From the NCBI RefSeq assembly GCF_026212465.1, contig NC_080051.1, positions 19,524,446 through 19,588,445 of the forward strand: 64,000 nt of DNA. Reading direction: 5' to 3'. Of this stretch, positions 35,451 through 47,379 are shown piece by piece (positions within the stretch are counted from its first letter, which is position 1; each line of letters opens with the position of its first letter). The notes beneath the pieces are model-generated. The model saw only the letters and a program-made list of their open reading frames with translations, did not search any database and was not told where the DNA came from. Both the position numbers and the translations under genes were made by a program. This DNA is from Amaranthus tricolor (Eukaryota; Streptophyta; Magnoliopsida; Caryophyllales; Amaranthaceae).

Positions 35451-36254
35451 ATGGCTTCCTCCACCATGGCTCTTTCTTCCCCCTCCCTTGCCGGAAAGCC
35501 CGTCAAACTCGGCCCCATCCCATCCGAAATCCTTGGTGAAGGAAGGATCACCATGAGGAAGACTGCTGCAAAGCCCAAACAAGTTTCATCAGGCAGCCCA
35601 TGGTACGGCCCAGACCGTGTTAAGTACTTAGGCCCATTCTCCGGTGAGCCACCAAGCTACCTTACCGGTGAGTTCCCTGGTGACTACGGTTGGGACACTG
35701 CTGGGCTTTCAGCTGACCCGGAAACCTTTGCTAAGAACCGTGAGCTTGAGGTCATTCACTGCCGATGGGCCATGTTGGGTGCTTTGGGCTGTGTTTTTCC
35801 CGAGCTCTTGGCCCGTAATGGTGTTAAGTTTGGTGAAGCTGTTTGGTTCAAGGCGGGCTCACAAATCTTCAGTGAAGGTGGGCTTGATTACTTGGGTAAC
35901 CCAAGCTTGATCCATGCCCAAAGTATCCTTGCTATTTGGGCTTGTCAGGTTATTCTAATGGGTGCTGTTGAGGGTTACCGTATTGCTGGTGGGCCTCTTG
36001 GAGAGGTGGTGGACCCACTTTACCCGGGTGGTAGCTTTGACCCGTTGGGCTTGGCTGATGACCCGGATGCATTTGCAGAGTTGAAGGTAAAAGAGATTAA
36101 AAATGGTAGATTAGCTATGTTCTCAATGTTTGGATTCTTTGTTCAAGCTATTGTTACTGGAAAGGGCCCACTTGAGAACCTTGCCGACCATCTTGCTGAC
36201 CCTGTTAACAACAATGCTTGGGCTTACGCTACTAACTTTGTTCCTGGCAAGTGA
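35451..36254 (+). CDS. Lhcb1: Light-harvesting chlorophyll a/b-binding protein of LHCII, type I
   Basis: An intact, intronless 267-residue protein, the usual length and structure for Lhcb1. The first 35 or so residues are a Ser/Ala-rich chloroplast transit peptide; the mature protein probably begins near RKTAAKP (36). It carries the trimerisation motif WYGPDR (51-56). The first membrane helix has [16 protein letters not shown] (98-113), with chlorophyll-binding Glu, His and Arg. The second lies about 157-176 ([15 protein letters not shown]...EGYR), and the third has [17 protein letters not shown] (214-230). It binds chlorophyll a/b and xanthophylls in thylakoid LHCII trimers serving photosystem II. 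The coding sequence is markedly more GC-rich than its surroundings. Promoter motifs suggest light-induced expression. Confidence 0.97.
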   Translation: MASSTMALSSPSLAGKPVKLGPIPSEILGEGRITMRKTAAKPKQVSSGSPWYGPDRVKYLGPFSGEPPSYLTGEFPGDYGWDTAGLSADPETFAKNRELEVIHCRWAMLGALGCVFPELLARNGVKFGEAVWFKAGSQIFSEGGLDYLGNPSLIHAQSILAIWACQVILMGAVEGYRIAGGPLGEVVDPLYPGGSFDPLGLADDPDAFAELKVKEIKNGRLAMFSMFGFFVQAIVTGKGPLENLADHLADPVNNNAWAYATNFVPGK

Positions 36255-37591
36255 TCTATAGTTTTTAGAATATAGAGAAGATTAAGGACATGTACGATAC
36301 TTGTTACTTGATTTTCTATGTAAATCGGTTATGAGTGAATGATTAATATATGGAGTATTATGAGTACTAAATATAGTGTTCAAGCTTAATTTGTTGGGCA
36401 TGTCTTGCATTCTATATCAATTAATGTTAACTATGTATATTCGACCAAGTAATAATTGTACGTATATGTCAACAAATTAAGATCGTAATTTTATACATTA
36501 TAACTTAACAAGCTGGAATATCATTACAATTGAAAGAAAATTGTTCAACTTATCATCAGATGGTATAGAAATTTTGATAAGAATTCAAATATTGTGCTTC
36601 AATGCTTGCTTTAAATAGTATTGCGTAATACATTCTAAACTAATTATTTGAAGTGTATGTAATACTTTCTCCTATTTAACTCACGTGTTCCGTCCCGTTT
36701 GACTTTTTTTTTCAATTTTTAGGTGGTTAATTTTTAGTAAGGATAAATCGATAAAATTAACTTACTCAAAATAAAAATGAGAGATTTAAAGTGACTTGAC
36801 CCAATAAAAAATCAGACACTTATGGACTATGGTGAAAACGATTGAATATGTCTTTATCAATTATTAACATTGTCGATTCGACTAAGTTTATTGGTTGATT
36901 AATTCATTTTTGATCTAGAGTATGTTGTTGAAGCAAATTATATTCTTAACTATATTTTGGATTAGTCGCATATTAAACCTATGTTAATATAATATTAGGA
37001 AGAAACGGGAGAACAAGAAATTGATGATGTGTTTTCCTCTCCAATTCTCTTCAATTTATTTACCTTTTCCATTTTTCTTCATTTCTTCTCATTCTAACAT
37101 AGTATTGAATTAAACCTCCACCACAAAAAGGTGCAAGTCGTTACTCTTAAAACAACTTTTTCTTTATATATGTTTCTTTTTATCATGTATTCGATGTATT
37201 TTTTTTTGTAACTAATGAAACTAATTTTTCCTACAAGGATGTAAGCTCACATCATTCACCAATTTTGCTTTACAGTATTTGACAAACAATTTATAACTTA
37301 TTGCAAAAGAATCTCTAATTAAGAGTCACTAGTTTCATAAAATGATTTAACCAATGATGTATATCATTATCAACTATTGGTAATTTGAATAGGGAACACC
37401 ATTATTTATTTATTTATTTATTTATATGGTAGATTAAGTTCTTGTATTCCATTTCAAAAGTGTACTTGTATTCTATAATTTTATTTTATTATTAAAAAAC
37501 AAAAACAAATTCAATGGTCCATTACCTATGTCCCATGGCCAATTAATTATTTTAAGTACGAAATAAATAACATTTAAAAAAAATACAACAA
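36255..37591. other. 3' flank of Lhcb1 and spacer
   Basis: The first 100-150 bp after the stop should be the Lhcb1 3' untranslated region. The rest is AT-rich. About 36664-36835 may be a very diverged Stowaway-like element (TACTTTCTCCTATTTAACTC to AATCAGACACTTATGG). Nothing else was recognised. Confidence 0.4.
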
Positions 37592-37662
37592 GCACCAGTG
37601 GTCTAGTGGTAGAATAGTACCCTGCCACGGTACAGACCCGGGTTCGATTCCCGGCTGGTGCA
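37592..37662 (+). tRNA. tRNA-Gly (GCC), second copy
   Basis: Identical over all 71 nt to the copy at 34678-34748, with the same GCC anticodon and promoter boxes, and followed by T5 at 37668-37672. Flanking sequences differ, so the two copies are not a recent large duplication. It lies 150 bp upstream of the start codon of the small acidic-protein gene. Confidence 0.97.
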
Positions 37663-37811
37663 GCTAATTTTTGCTTCACATTATTTATACCCTTTCAGAT
37701 TATATAAATGCTGTTTGTTAACCATTTTTCCACTCTCGTTTTTGAACTTTTTCTCTCTTACCCGTAAAACTTAACCCTATTATTGCAATCGTCTACTCGG
37801 AAAAAAATTCA

Positions 37812-38438
37812 ATGATGAATGCAGCATCAAATTCCCCAACCGATTTGATTTCAGGTCAGTAATTGCTTAATTTTCGATTTGCATTCAAATTTCCTGATTA
37901 ATCTATCATACTATTTAGCATAAAAGTAAGAACAACGGCTCGGCTTGCAGATGACTCTGGAAACAGTGATTCCGACACAAACTCCGATGAAATCCCAGAT
38001 TATTACCAGCCAATTACTTCAAATGAGGGAAACGAAGAAACTGATGAAAATAATCCAAATATTGTCAACGGATTTCATCATCATCAATATGATGCCATTA
38101 ATCAACAAAGCAATTTAACAAACGGTATTGATTACTCTGCTAGTGTTGAAAACGGCGTGCAATCGTTAGATTTGAGTGAGGATGAAGAGGAGAGAAAACA
38201 TGAAGAAGATGAGATGATGAGAAGAGCTGAAATGGATCGTGCGATGAGAAGAGCGTTTGAGGAAGATGAGAACCGCAGAAATGCTCCGTTGTCGTCAGAG
38301 AATGCAACGAGAGTGATGGAAGCCATGCGCGGGGTGTCATTTGCTGGATCGACTCCGGATTGGGTTCGCCATGTGCCGGAGGATAATTGGGTTATTCAAC
38401 TCCAACACCTCCGCCAGCCGCGACATTCTCCTGTATAA
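37812..38438 (+). CDS. Small acidic protein of unknown function, two exons
   Basis: The model is join(37812..37854, 37951..38438), 176 residues. The intron is GT-AG, phase 1; joining makes Asp in SDDSGNSDSDTNSDEIPDYY. A second ATG follows immediately at 37815. The N-terminal half is Ser/Asp/Asn-rich and acidic. The centre is a charged, probably helical stretch (LDLSEDEEERKHEEDEMMRR, then AEMDRAMRRAFEEDENRRN). The C-terminus has VMEAMRGVSFAGSTPDW and VRHVPEDNWV, a Trp-containing block that I recall as conserved among plant proteins and that loosely resembles the MEA1 (male-enhanced antigen 1) C-terminus. No transmembrane or signal sequence is seen. Function is unknown. Splicing consistency and protein-like composition support a real gene. 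Confidence 0.78.
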
Positions 38439-40149
38439 AATGCGCTAGCAGAAGAAGGTATCGTTACTCTCAAAATTTGGTTCATTACTTCTCTTTTGAT
38501 TCAATTACTTAATTTTTGACGCCAAAAACTCTTTAAAAATGGAAATTATACAATTCTTCAAAATTGTTGTGTAACTTTGCGCAACCATTATTGATACTTG
38601 ATAGTGTTAAAGTTTTCAGTTTATGTTGGGTTTGAGTAGCTTGGAGTCATTTATTTTTTTTTTTAGACATTTTTTCTTCTTTTAATCGACTGAAGTTTCA
38701 TGTCTGAATTCTCAAGTAAAAGTATATGGAATGAACTTATAATAAAATTCGGTTTTATTGTTGACATTAAATGGAGTTTGTTTTTAATGTGTAGAATATG
38801 AAAAAGAATTCCGCAATTCCTTGATACAATTAGAGCTCAAAGAATTGCACTTTACCCTGAGGTTTATGTTTGAAGCTACAATGCTAAGTTGGTATAAAGT
38901 GACTTGTGTTGATTGGGTCTGAATTAAGTGAATTGAGACGGCTAGAAAGTAATTTATATTTTGGTTCATCTTGGTTAGACATTGATGATTTTGGTCACGA
39001 AAAGCAGTGTTGATTCTCTTAATGATACCTATAAGAACAATAAAGTTGCATTAACTCCCACATAGGGTGAGGTTTGGAAGGGTTGGTTATACACAACCTA
39101 TTAATGATAAGGCTAACAAAGAGGTTGTTTTCGACTAAATCTTGGTAACATATATCATGTGCAACTTCACATAATTATAAATCTTTTGTCCATCGTAATA
39201 AGGCTCATTGAGAGGATGAGTACACTTGAGTAACCAAAATAACAAAGACAAGGTTTTCACAGATCCTAAGTTTTAACTCCTTTGCAGCCCTTTGTCCGAG
39301 AAGCTTTTTGTCTTTTCGGCACTGTCTTCCATTGAACGGGAGAACTCACATATCTTACCTGTCATAGGGAGTATAGTCAATTAGTCAGTTTCGCTATTTT
39401 GGCATCCATAGATGTTATCTGTCATACAATATCCTCAAAATTTATCAGGATATGCTTGTGAGTTGTGGCTGTGCATCATTATATGACAGGAATTGACAGT
39501 GCAGATTCCGATAATGAAACAGCATGTTGTTACAACAGTAACTGCTACTTTCACCTAAGCAACAGCTCGCATGAATGGATTGGGGTGTGTTCTTACAACA
39601 GTCATCCGAGCCTTGAAATATTTTTCCTTACCTTCTAACACCTCAATTTCTTTTACACATCTGTTTTCCGGCTTTACTAACAGGAATTTTGGTAAAAATT
39701 CATTCGGGGAAATCAATCAGATCTGCACAAAACATAGGTTTTAAAGATTCTTACAAGGCGAAGAAAAATATGCTATATGAACTCTTTCTTCTTCTCACTT
39801 CTATAACTTTTTTCATTTGAAGCATTATAGAGACTTTAAACCTTGACAAGAGAACTCTGAGAATGTAATCTGAGTCACATTATGAAGCATCCTGTTGATA
39901 ACATTAAGGACTAGGATCTATTATCAAATAAGGCATACAACATCCTTCTACTAAAGGCCAAAGCTGCAAACCTTGTATTAACAACACCATAATATTCACA
40001 TATCATAGAGGTTTTTTAAGGACATCCCCCTCAAGATTATTATGTGGAGGATTCCCCAAAAAAATGTGAGTACTGGTTTAGTTTTACAAGCAGTTTTACA
40101 GACAAAATTTCAAACACAAAATAAACAAATTGTTTGTAGAGAAACTTCA
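38439..40149. other. 3' flank of the acidic-protein gene and spacer
   Basis: The 3' untranslated region should begin at 38439. GAAG|GTATCG at about 38453-38463 could be a donor for an intron in it, but no acceptor was confirmed. No further gene was recognised. Confidence 0.35.
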
Positions 40150-42140
40150 ACTTTAGACTTCGAACACTAAGGGCCAAGGTTTGATCTTTAGCTTCTGCAG
40201 TGGACACATCTATCCACATCCCCTCCTTTGAAGCTTCTAGGATTTTCTGCAGACTTCTTGAAACAGCCGCTAAGTCCTTCTTAATATCAAGGATATCTTC
40301 CTTGATACTGGCTATTTTTACTTTCAGCTCTGCGTCCTGCCCGACAACAACTTCTTTATCACAACCCTACAAACCTCCATGCAAATTTTAGCAAATTAAT
40401 ACATTTTCTTCTTCAACAATACGCAACTTAGTTAAAGCTTCCTCATAAAAAACACCATTCACATTCTCTTTCTCCTCTCCACTCAAATCAAACAAGAAAT
40501 ATTCAAAAAGTTTAGCTTTGTCCTACAATAACCTTTCGTCACACCTATCCGCTAGACCATTTAGAACATTAGTTTTTTACTTAGGGTTAACCATGTTTTG
40601 TGGTTTAGTCCCTTTTGGAACCCCAATTTTTTTTAATTTGTCGGTGCATCATTACAGGATAAAATTTTTGATAAACTGAGGATCAGTTCTAGATAAGGGC
40701 AAGTAAACATAGTATGACCCTGATTACAACAGTAAAAGCTACTAGATTTTCTCCAATGATCTTAAGCCTTTACAAAGGTAGTTTTACTTTTAAATAGAAA
40801 AGATTTGTTAAAACCCAAACCACTTTTGTTTGGAGATGATTGACAACATCTTGTTAAGATTAGATTTTGATTAAATCTTACAAGAGAGTCATGCTGAGTC
40901 ATACATTTATAAATCAATTCTTGTTTCTCTGTCTCTAAATTATTTATGTGATGATTTGAAGACATGAACTTTTATTATAAAGTATAGTTTCGTCCATCTG
41001 AGTCTTGAACTCTCTGTCACATGATGACTGTAAGGTCCATCTGAGTTACGAAAGTTAATTGATATGCCTTTAGGTTAAATTACTGACTCAAATCTTTTGA
41101 GATTTTTTTTTGTTTTATCAAATCATCTCTCAAATTGATTTGCTTCACTCTGTTCGTTTAAATATATATTACACCGTATTTTGGTAAGAGCATCAGAAGG
41201 TCCTGAGATTAGGTTTTTTTTTACCATTACCTCGATTGAAACTCTGGATTCTTGAGTGTTCTCGTTGGCCATTAGACATAATTTTTGCTTTCTCATCCTT
41301 TTCAGGTTAGATTCAAATTATCAAATGAGTCTAAGTCACTCAAGGAAGTGATCATTGATTTCTCTTTATCTCTGAATCTTCGTTCCTTCTTTGGACAAGC
41401 TTTCTCGTTATAAGCTCAAGACTTTCTTCATCTTTGATTTCTTCTTCTTCTTCTTCTTCCTTTGTAGATAGTGTAGTTTCCTTGGTTTTAAATGTTATGG
41501 TAGGATAGGAGGAAGGAATTATACCGTCTTCATTGATAAGAAGTGCATGAGTAATAAGTTTTCCAATAAGACTGTCATAAGGTAGTGCGAAGGTCTTGAA
41601 CTTCTTCTATGGTAGTAAAGATGATTTATTTGACTGTAATTTTTGGATACATGTTAGAGATTCGTTTGCGAAAACTCGGATTTATCTTTGGGTACGTCAA
41701 CACCTTCTGTGTTTTTCTTTATTATAATGAAAGGACCTTTTTAAGCGATATTCCATAATTGGTGTAGAAAGAACATCTTCATCATGTTAATCTAGTGTTC
41801 GAAATTATCACCATTGAAATAAGGAGGTCTGTTCAGGGTACGATCATACTTTAGACCATCTCTAAAATGATCCATTTCTTACATATTTGTTTAAATCTTT
41901 TGAAATAGTGAGTCTGGGCTTTGATATCATTTGAAGAATCATTAATGGAAGTGTGGGATGACTACTCTAAAAGGGTTTGAATAGAGTATGATTTGTTTTC
42001 AAATTGTTTATCGAGATTTTGAATACTTGTTTAATTCAAGGACTTGAAGTAAAACAAATTCTAAGTGTGGAATTAAAAGAATTAAAAGTAGACAGTATAA
42101 TTTTTGTGTACGAAGTTCACTATTAATAGCTAATGTCCGC
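40150..42140 (-). pseudogene. Very degraded copia gag region with LTR edge
   Basis: On the minus strand, translated pieces in several frames look like copia gag: FNGDNFEHWINMMKMFF (about 41770-41821), and a zinc knuckle with CCNQGHTMFTC (about 40700-40740). At 41916-41928 is GCTTTGATATCAT, the reverse complement of a decayed initiator-tRNA primer site. It is followed at the right by AAAGGGTTTGAATAGAG, like the LTR edge of the solo LTR at 30953. So an old minus-strand copia 5' half lies here. Many stops and shifts; boundaries approximate. Confidence 0.6.
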
Positions 42141-43790
42141 CCTCGAGTTGTTAAATTTCAAAATTTGAAATCTTAAATTTGAGCAAGCAATTAAATCTTT
42201 ATTTATCATACTAAATATTAAAATGTTTGAACATTATTGTCTTTCATCATCAAATATAATTGACGAATTAAAACCATTAAGTCATAACAAACAATGTCGA
42301 ACCCCGGACATTAAAAGGGTGTTTTGCATGAACTTTTTAGGATAACTAAGGGATTTACTTTACTCATTTCATTATTTTGTATTTGTTATCATTAAAATTG
42401 GGTTCCACTTTCATAAGGATAATGGATACCTACAGATTGTTACCACTCATTTCTAATTAACAACCAATTATCTTCATTTTGTTTCCTCTCTTAATTCGCA
42501 TTCCCTTACGATTCGTTATACCAAATAATTAACAAGAACAATATGTTTTTATCACAGAGTTGGCTAAGAGAAGGGATGAAGTAGCTGAGAGTCGAACCCA
42601 GGATCTTACTTAGGAAACGTGGTATTTTCTTTAACGAAGACAAAATTCAATCTCTGATAATAAATACACTTAAATTTCCCTTATGTGTTGTTTGGCCGGA
42701 GGAAATTGAGGTTTGGGATTGAGATTGTTAGGTAGGACTATAGAAATTTCCTTTTTTGTTTGTGGAGACTTTGTAAATTATAGACATTTTTGCCACTAAT
42801 GAAAGTAAAGAAAATAAAGAGATGGGGGACAAATTTGTAAATATAATCAACGTTTATCTAATTTTTGATCTATATTTATCATTTTTAAAACAAGGACATG
42901 AGACATTTATTTTCAGAGTCACATTCTAAAGTCTTATTTCAAGTCTAAACTATAGTCTCTTCAACTCTCATTTCCACTTGTCAAACAGCCCCTTATCCTC
43001 TCTTTATGGATTCGCTGTCATTACATTGTCATTCTTCACACCAAAAAGCCCTTAAAAATTCTCTTGATGTATCCTTGATGACTATTAGAAATAACTATTG
43101 ACTGCAAACCTAGTGACCTTGCCATCTTAAGCACATTTTCGTGATCTCTTTTAACCCTTACATATTGTTGGGTTGTATCATCACATCAGTTTGGTGAATG
43201 ATTTCATGTTGATTGATTTTTTTTTTTTTTTTTTTTTACAATGTTAATCTTGTAAATCGAAGGCATTATCATATCTAATTGTTTCTTGAGTGATCATATG
43301 TTATATGATTGAGCAAGCATACCCAAATCAATCTTTTGATCATCAACAAATAGTACAATTCATTAAAAATCTTTTCCATTTCTCTTTTGATTTACCACTT
43401 GTTTTTTTAAACATTGTTTGAAACGTGATTTTGCATTGAATATCCACAAGTAGCTTTTGAATTGAGAGAAGGTTATGTTTCAATGCAGTTACATGTAATA
43501 CATTTTTGAGAATGACTTAATTTTGCAGTCTTATACCATTTGTGTGATATGCGAGATGATTTGGAATAGGAATAAGATTGATCAGAACAGTAAAGAAACA
43601 TTATCTAAAGAAAGAGTTTTTTGTATATATCAGCCTGGTATGAATTTTCCATCCCAGCTTAGGTATCATCAAAATGTTCCTCAATATCTGAAGGGACAGC
43701 TTTTTTATTGCAGGTCCAGGGTAGGCTAAGGGAGGGGAAGGAAGGGCTATCGAGAATAGCTTTTTGATGAGGATTGCGACTGACGAGTGT
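42141..43790. other. AT-rich spacer
   Basis: It may include the rest of the old LTR to about 42300. A poly-T run lies at about 43220-43239. No gene was recognised; the frame at 43523-43729 follows an AG-like acceptor but has no identifiable domain. Confidence 0.35.
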
Positions 43791-43849
43791 TTTGGTGCCT
43801 TTTGTTAATGCGTAATTATTGTAATTATATTCCTGTAATTATGAGATTA

Positions 43850-45650
43850 TATTCTTGTAATCATGGGATTGTACTCATAGCTTCCATGGAGAACTCAAGG
43901 AAGACTTTCACCCTTCTTTCATATCACTTTTGAGTGAAGGATTAAGAGGGTTTTGGTGTTTGTGTTACCTTAGTATTGTCTAGAGAAGACTGATGTACCG
44001 ATTAATTTTATTGGTGATTCGTGGAAGAGTTTGATACCACCTACATCTTGTAGATTTTTCCCTCATTGGTTTTCCAAGTAAAAGTTGTGTGAGCTATATT
44101 TTCCCGCATTCTTTACTTTTTTTTATGTTTATTTCTGGGTATATTATTTTTGTTACTTGATTAGATGGATTTATGTTGCTCATTTAACAACACAAAGGGA
44201 GAACGTAAAGAGTGTTAAGTTTTACTTTTCTCAAAGTAGTGGTATCAGAACCAGGTTTATACAACTTGAGTGTGTTTCTTGTTTTGGTTTATGATAGATG
44301 AAAAAACTAGTCTGCACGGTATGATTTATTTGGACTCAACTAATTATGTTGTGTGAAAAACTATGATGAAAGACATTATTTATGTGAACGATTTATATGA
44401 ATCAATCTTAAATAAGACTAATCTCTACTGGTCAAGATGGAAGTAAATTGAAAATCTTGAACCGAAAATCAATAGGTTCCATTAAAATTTTTTTGTTAAT
44501 ATTAGTGTGCTCCAACTTGTTGCTAAAGACAAAATTGTTATGAATTATGCAAGAAACTTGACGCTATGCATGGGGAAAAGAATATCTTAAGTGAAGCGTC
44601 ACTGATGGATAAAGTTAGAATTTCATGATGGTAATAACATAGTACATCTAATGAATTTAGGGTTTGTTAACTAATTTTCTGTAGTGAAGATGCCTTTAAA
44701 TGATGAGTTGCATGCATACTACTTTGCTCATTGCTAGAAAGTTGGGATATGTTATTTGTGTCACTTAGAAAATTTGCTCCTGATATTAAATTGACAATGG
44801 ATAGTGCCATGGTAGTTTGTGTCACTTAGAAGCATAACCAAGCTCCCTATGATATAGACAATTCTAAGGGCATGGCTTAATTCAGGATTAGAGTTGTTTG
44901 CGATTAAAAAAGTTTTGAAGAAAGGTGAAAAGAGACGACTCCAAAGAAAGAAAAAATGGTTCCTTCGAGACAAAGTCAGAAAAGAAAAATATTGCAGCTT
45001 TAGCAATTAGTGATGATGATTTGCTCTTCATTAGTGATGAAGAATGCTTAAATGTATCTTGTGATGTATCGCAATTGGGTGATTGATTCGGGTGTTTTCT
45101 ATCATCTAAATCCGCACCAAGACTATTTCTCCATCACTTAACATTATTCTTTATCTTTGACAATAATAATATTTTCTTATTTTTTTCATAAATATTTATG
45201 TCCAATATAAACATGACCTTAGATCGATTACATTTTAAGATAGATAATATTACTGAGGCCTTGTGTTTATTAATCTAAGGATTGAAAAGTAGTAAACTAG
45301 GCTAAGTATGAAGCCCTTTATTGTTGGGTTGTTCCCTCCCACTTTGGTGGAAGAGCCCTATATTTTTTAATGAGCTAAGGAAATGTAATTCATTTTTCTA
45401 AGGAGTTAAAAAGGGAGAGGAAAAAAAAATCAAGCTATTCTACCCACTATGAGTTACACGCACAAAACTCTTATCTTTTTAGATTATTTACTTAATTGTG
45501 TTTGTTTGTGGTTTTTTTATTGTTGCTTGATAAGATTGGTTTAGTTGGCTTATCGAATAACACAAAGTGTGAAAGTGAAAAATGTTATATGAATGTTTAG
45601 TGTCACTTTTCTTAACATTTATATACTAAGAAAACTTAATACAAAGCCTT
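43850..45650 (+). pseudogene. Degraded copia remnant (gag and start of protease) with LTR pieces
   Basis: Primer site TGGTATCAGAACC at 44240-44252 follows an LTR-like stretch. Broken gag pieces follow (STNYVV, KTMMKDIIYVNDLYES) and then a protease start, WVIDSG with DYFS, at about 45071-45132. The block at about 45440-45640 (TTGCTTGATAAGATTGGTTT, AATAACACAAAGTGTGA) is similar to 44145-44235 (TTACTTGATTAGATGGATTT, AACAACACAAAGGGAGA), so it is probably the other LTR. There is no integrase or reverse transcriptase. Stops are frequent. Confidence 0.65.
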
Positions 45651-47379
45651 AACAATAAGATTGGTTTATTCAGCTCATTCAAACGAGCCCGCAGCCTGCT
45701 CTCTGCTCGTTTATGTGACATGGTGTTGTGCCATTCTGCTTGCATTTTGATCTTGATTCTCGTTCAAGCACATTGATAGCTTAAAAAAACACCCTTTGAC
45801 TCATTGACTAATTTTGGCATGCACACTGCTACATGCTCAATTGATTCCACATGTCTTGCACTAAAGTGGAAACTTTCATTTTTATGCTCTCTATCCATGT
45901 TATCTCCCTTGGCCAACGCAACCAATCAAATATATCTGCTCCAAATCTTCAGGGAATAATTTAAACTAACTTTTTATTACAAAATTGCACTCAAGTTTCA
46001 CTCTAATATCAATTAACATTGTTAAGACTTTTAAATAGGGAAACCTCTTAATTAAAACTTGACAATACTAAATCATTATATCCAGTGTATTCCGTCCATA
46101 TAAAACTATGATCAGGGTTTAGGGAGGAAAGAACGGTGGCAACTTATACCCATAAAAGAGAGCACGGCCAAAGAGTCCCCCGGCCCGACTCGAGAAAGAA
46201 TAAGATAAAATTATGCAACTAATGGGATCGAGTGCGGTTGAAGCTAACTCTGCAAGTCTGCATCTTTAAATGCCAAGTCTTTGATAATACTAAATATTAC
46301 TCTTTATTTATCCCTATCAATGTACTTATATTGTGTATGTTCACGTCATTTTATTGTCCATCCATTGCATTTTGCGATTGTTTAGTGTTTTAATATCTGT
46401 CTCCGTCTAGAGGAATCATGTTCTAAGGGCCTAAAGATACATGGCTTGCATTTCAACAAAAGATGAAACATTAAGAAGTAAAACAAGCTAGAAGAAGCTC
46501 AAACCCGCGTGGGTATCCATAGTATCACACCTCCACCAAGGCAGTGGCTTAGAGTTAAAAAGACCAGGTCAAGTTTCCCGATACCTGATTAGTTATATTC
46601 TCTTAAGAACCGATTGGGTATCTAAATGTCTGAACTAAATATTCCTGTTAGTTTGAATATGTCAAGTCTACAAAATTTGTACATAATACCAAATTAGGTA
46701 TCATGACCTGCTAGGAGATTTTTTTGTTTTGTTCAAATAAAACTAGTAATTGGAAAAACTAGTAAATGTAACAAATTTAAATGTTCAAATAACAACCATT
46801 AACATAATAATAGGAGCAACAAATCCTAATTTTTCACATATAAATAAACTTGAAATAATTAAAATTTATGAAAAATTATCTCAAATTGTAGATTTTGTGA
46901 ATCGCAGTAACAATCCAAAATTATACTTAATTTTGGGTCACAATGAAGGGGAAGAAGAGTTATTTTAAAAAAAGTTCAAGGAGTGAGGAAGACAAATTAC
47001 TAAAGTTTGATGCCTTCATGGAATTTTAAAAAATGGTTACTTAAGAGTTATTTTAACAATTTTTGGTTATTAATGTTACTGAAACATAAGCAAACAAGTT
47101 TGATTCTACGCATTGGAAAAATATTAAAAAAGCTACTACTCGCGTTTCTTAAAAACACATTACTACCTTATAAAATATCCCTTGTAAGAAACTTATAGTG
47201 AATTATGAAAATGTGATATAAGTATTTTGTAAAGGGAGATAAAGAATTGTGAGAATGATATTAAAACAAAAGTTTAAATGTGTGGTTGAAATCTAAAAAA
47301 GGTGATAAGATCCATTTATAAATAAAGAAATAATGTAAAATAAGTAGAACAACTCAAACACAAATTGTTGAAAGAGAAG
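45651..47379. other. Intergenic DNA, nothing recognised
   Basis: AT-rich. The frames at 46750-46968 and 47007-47198 lack recognisable domains and have compositions expected by chance. Confidence 0.35.

Noticed and set aside
43523..43729. Small gene or exon after a TTTTGCAG acceptor
   Set aside because: No domain, no matching donor or neighbouring exon; probably chance.
46750..47198. Two short + strand frames
   Set aside because: Biased composition and no conserved features.
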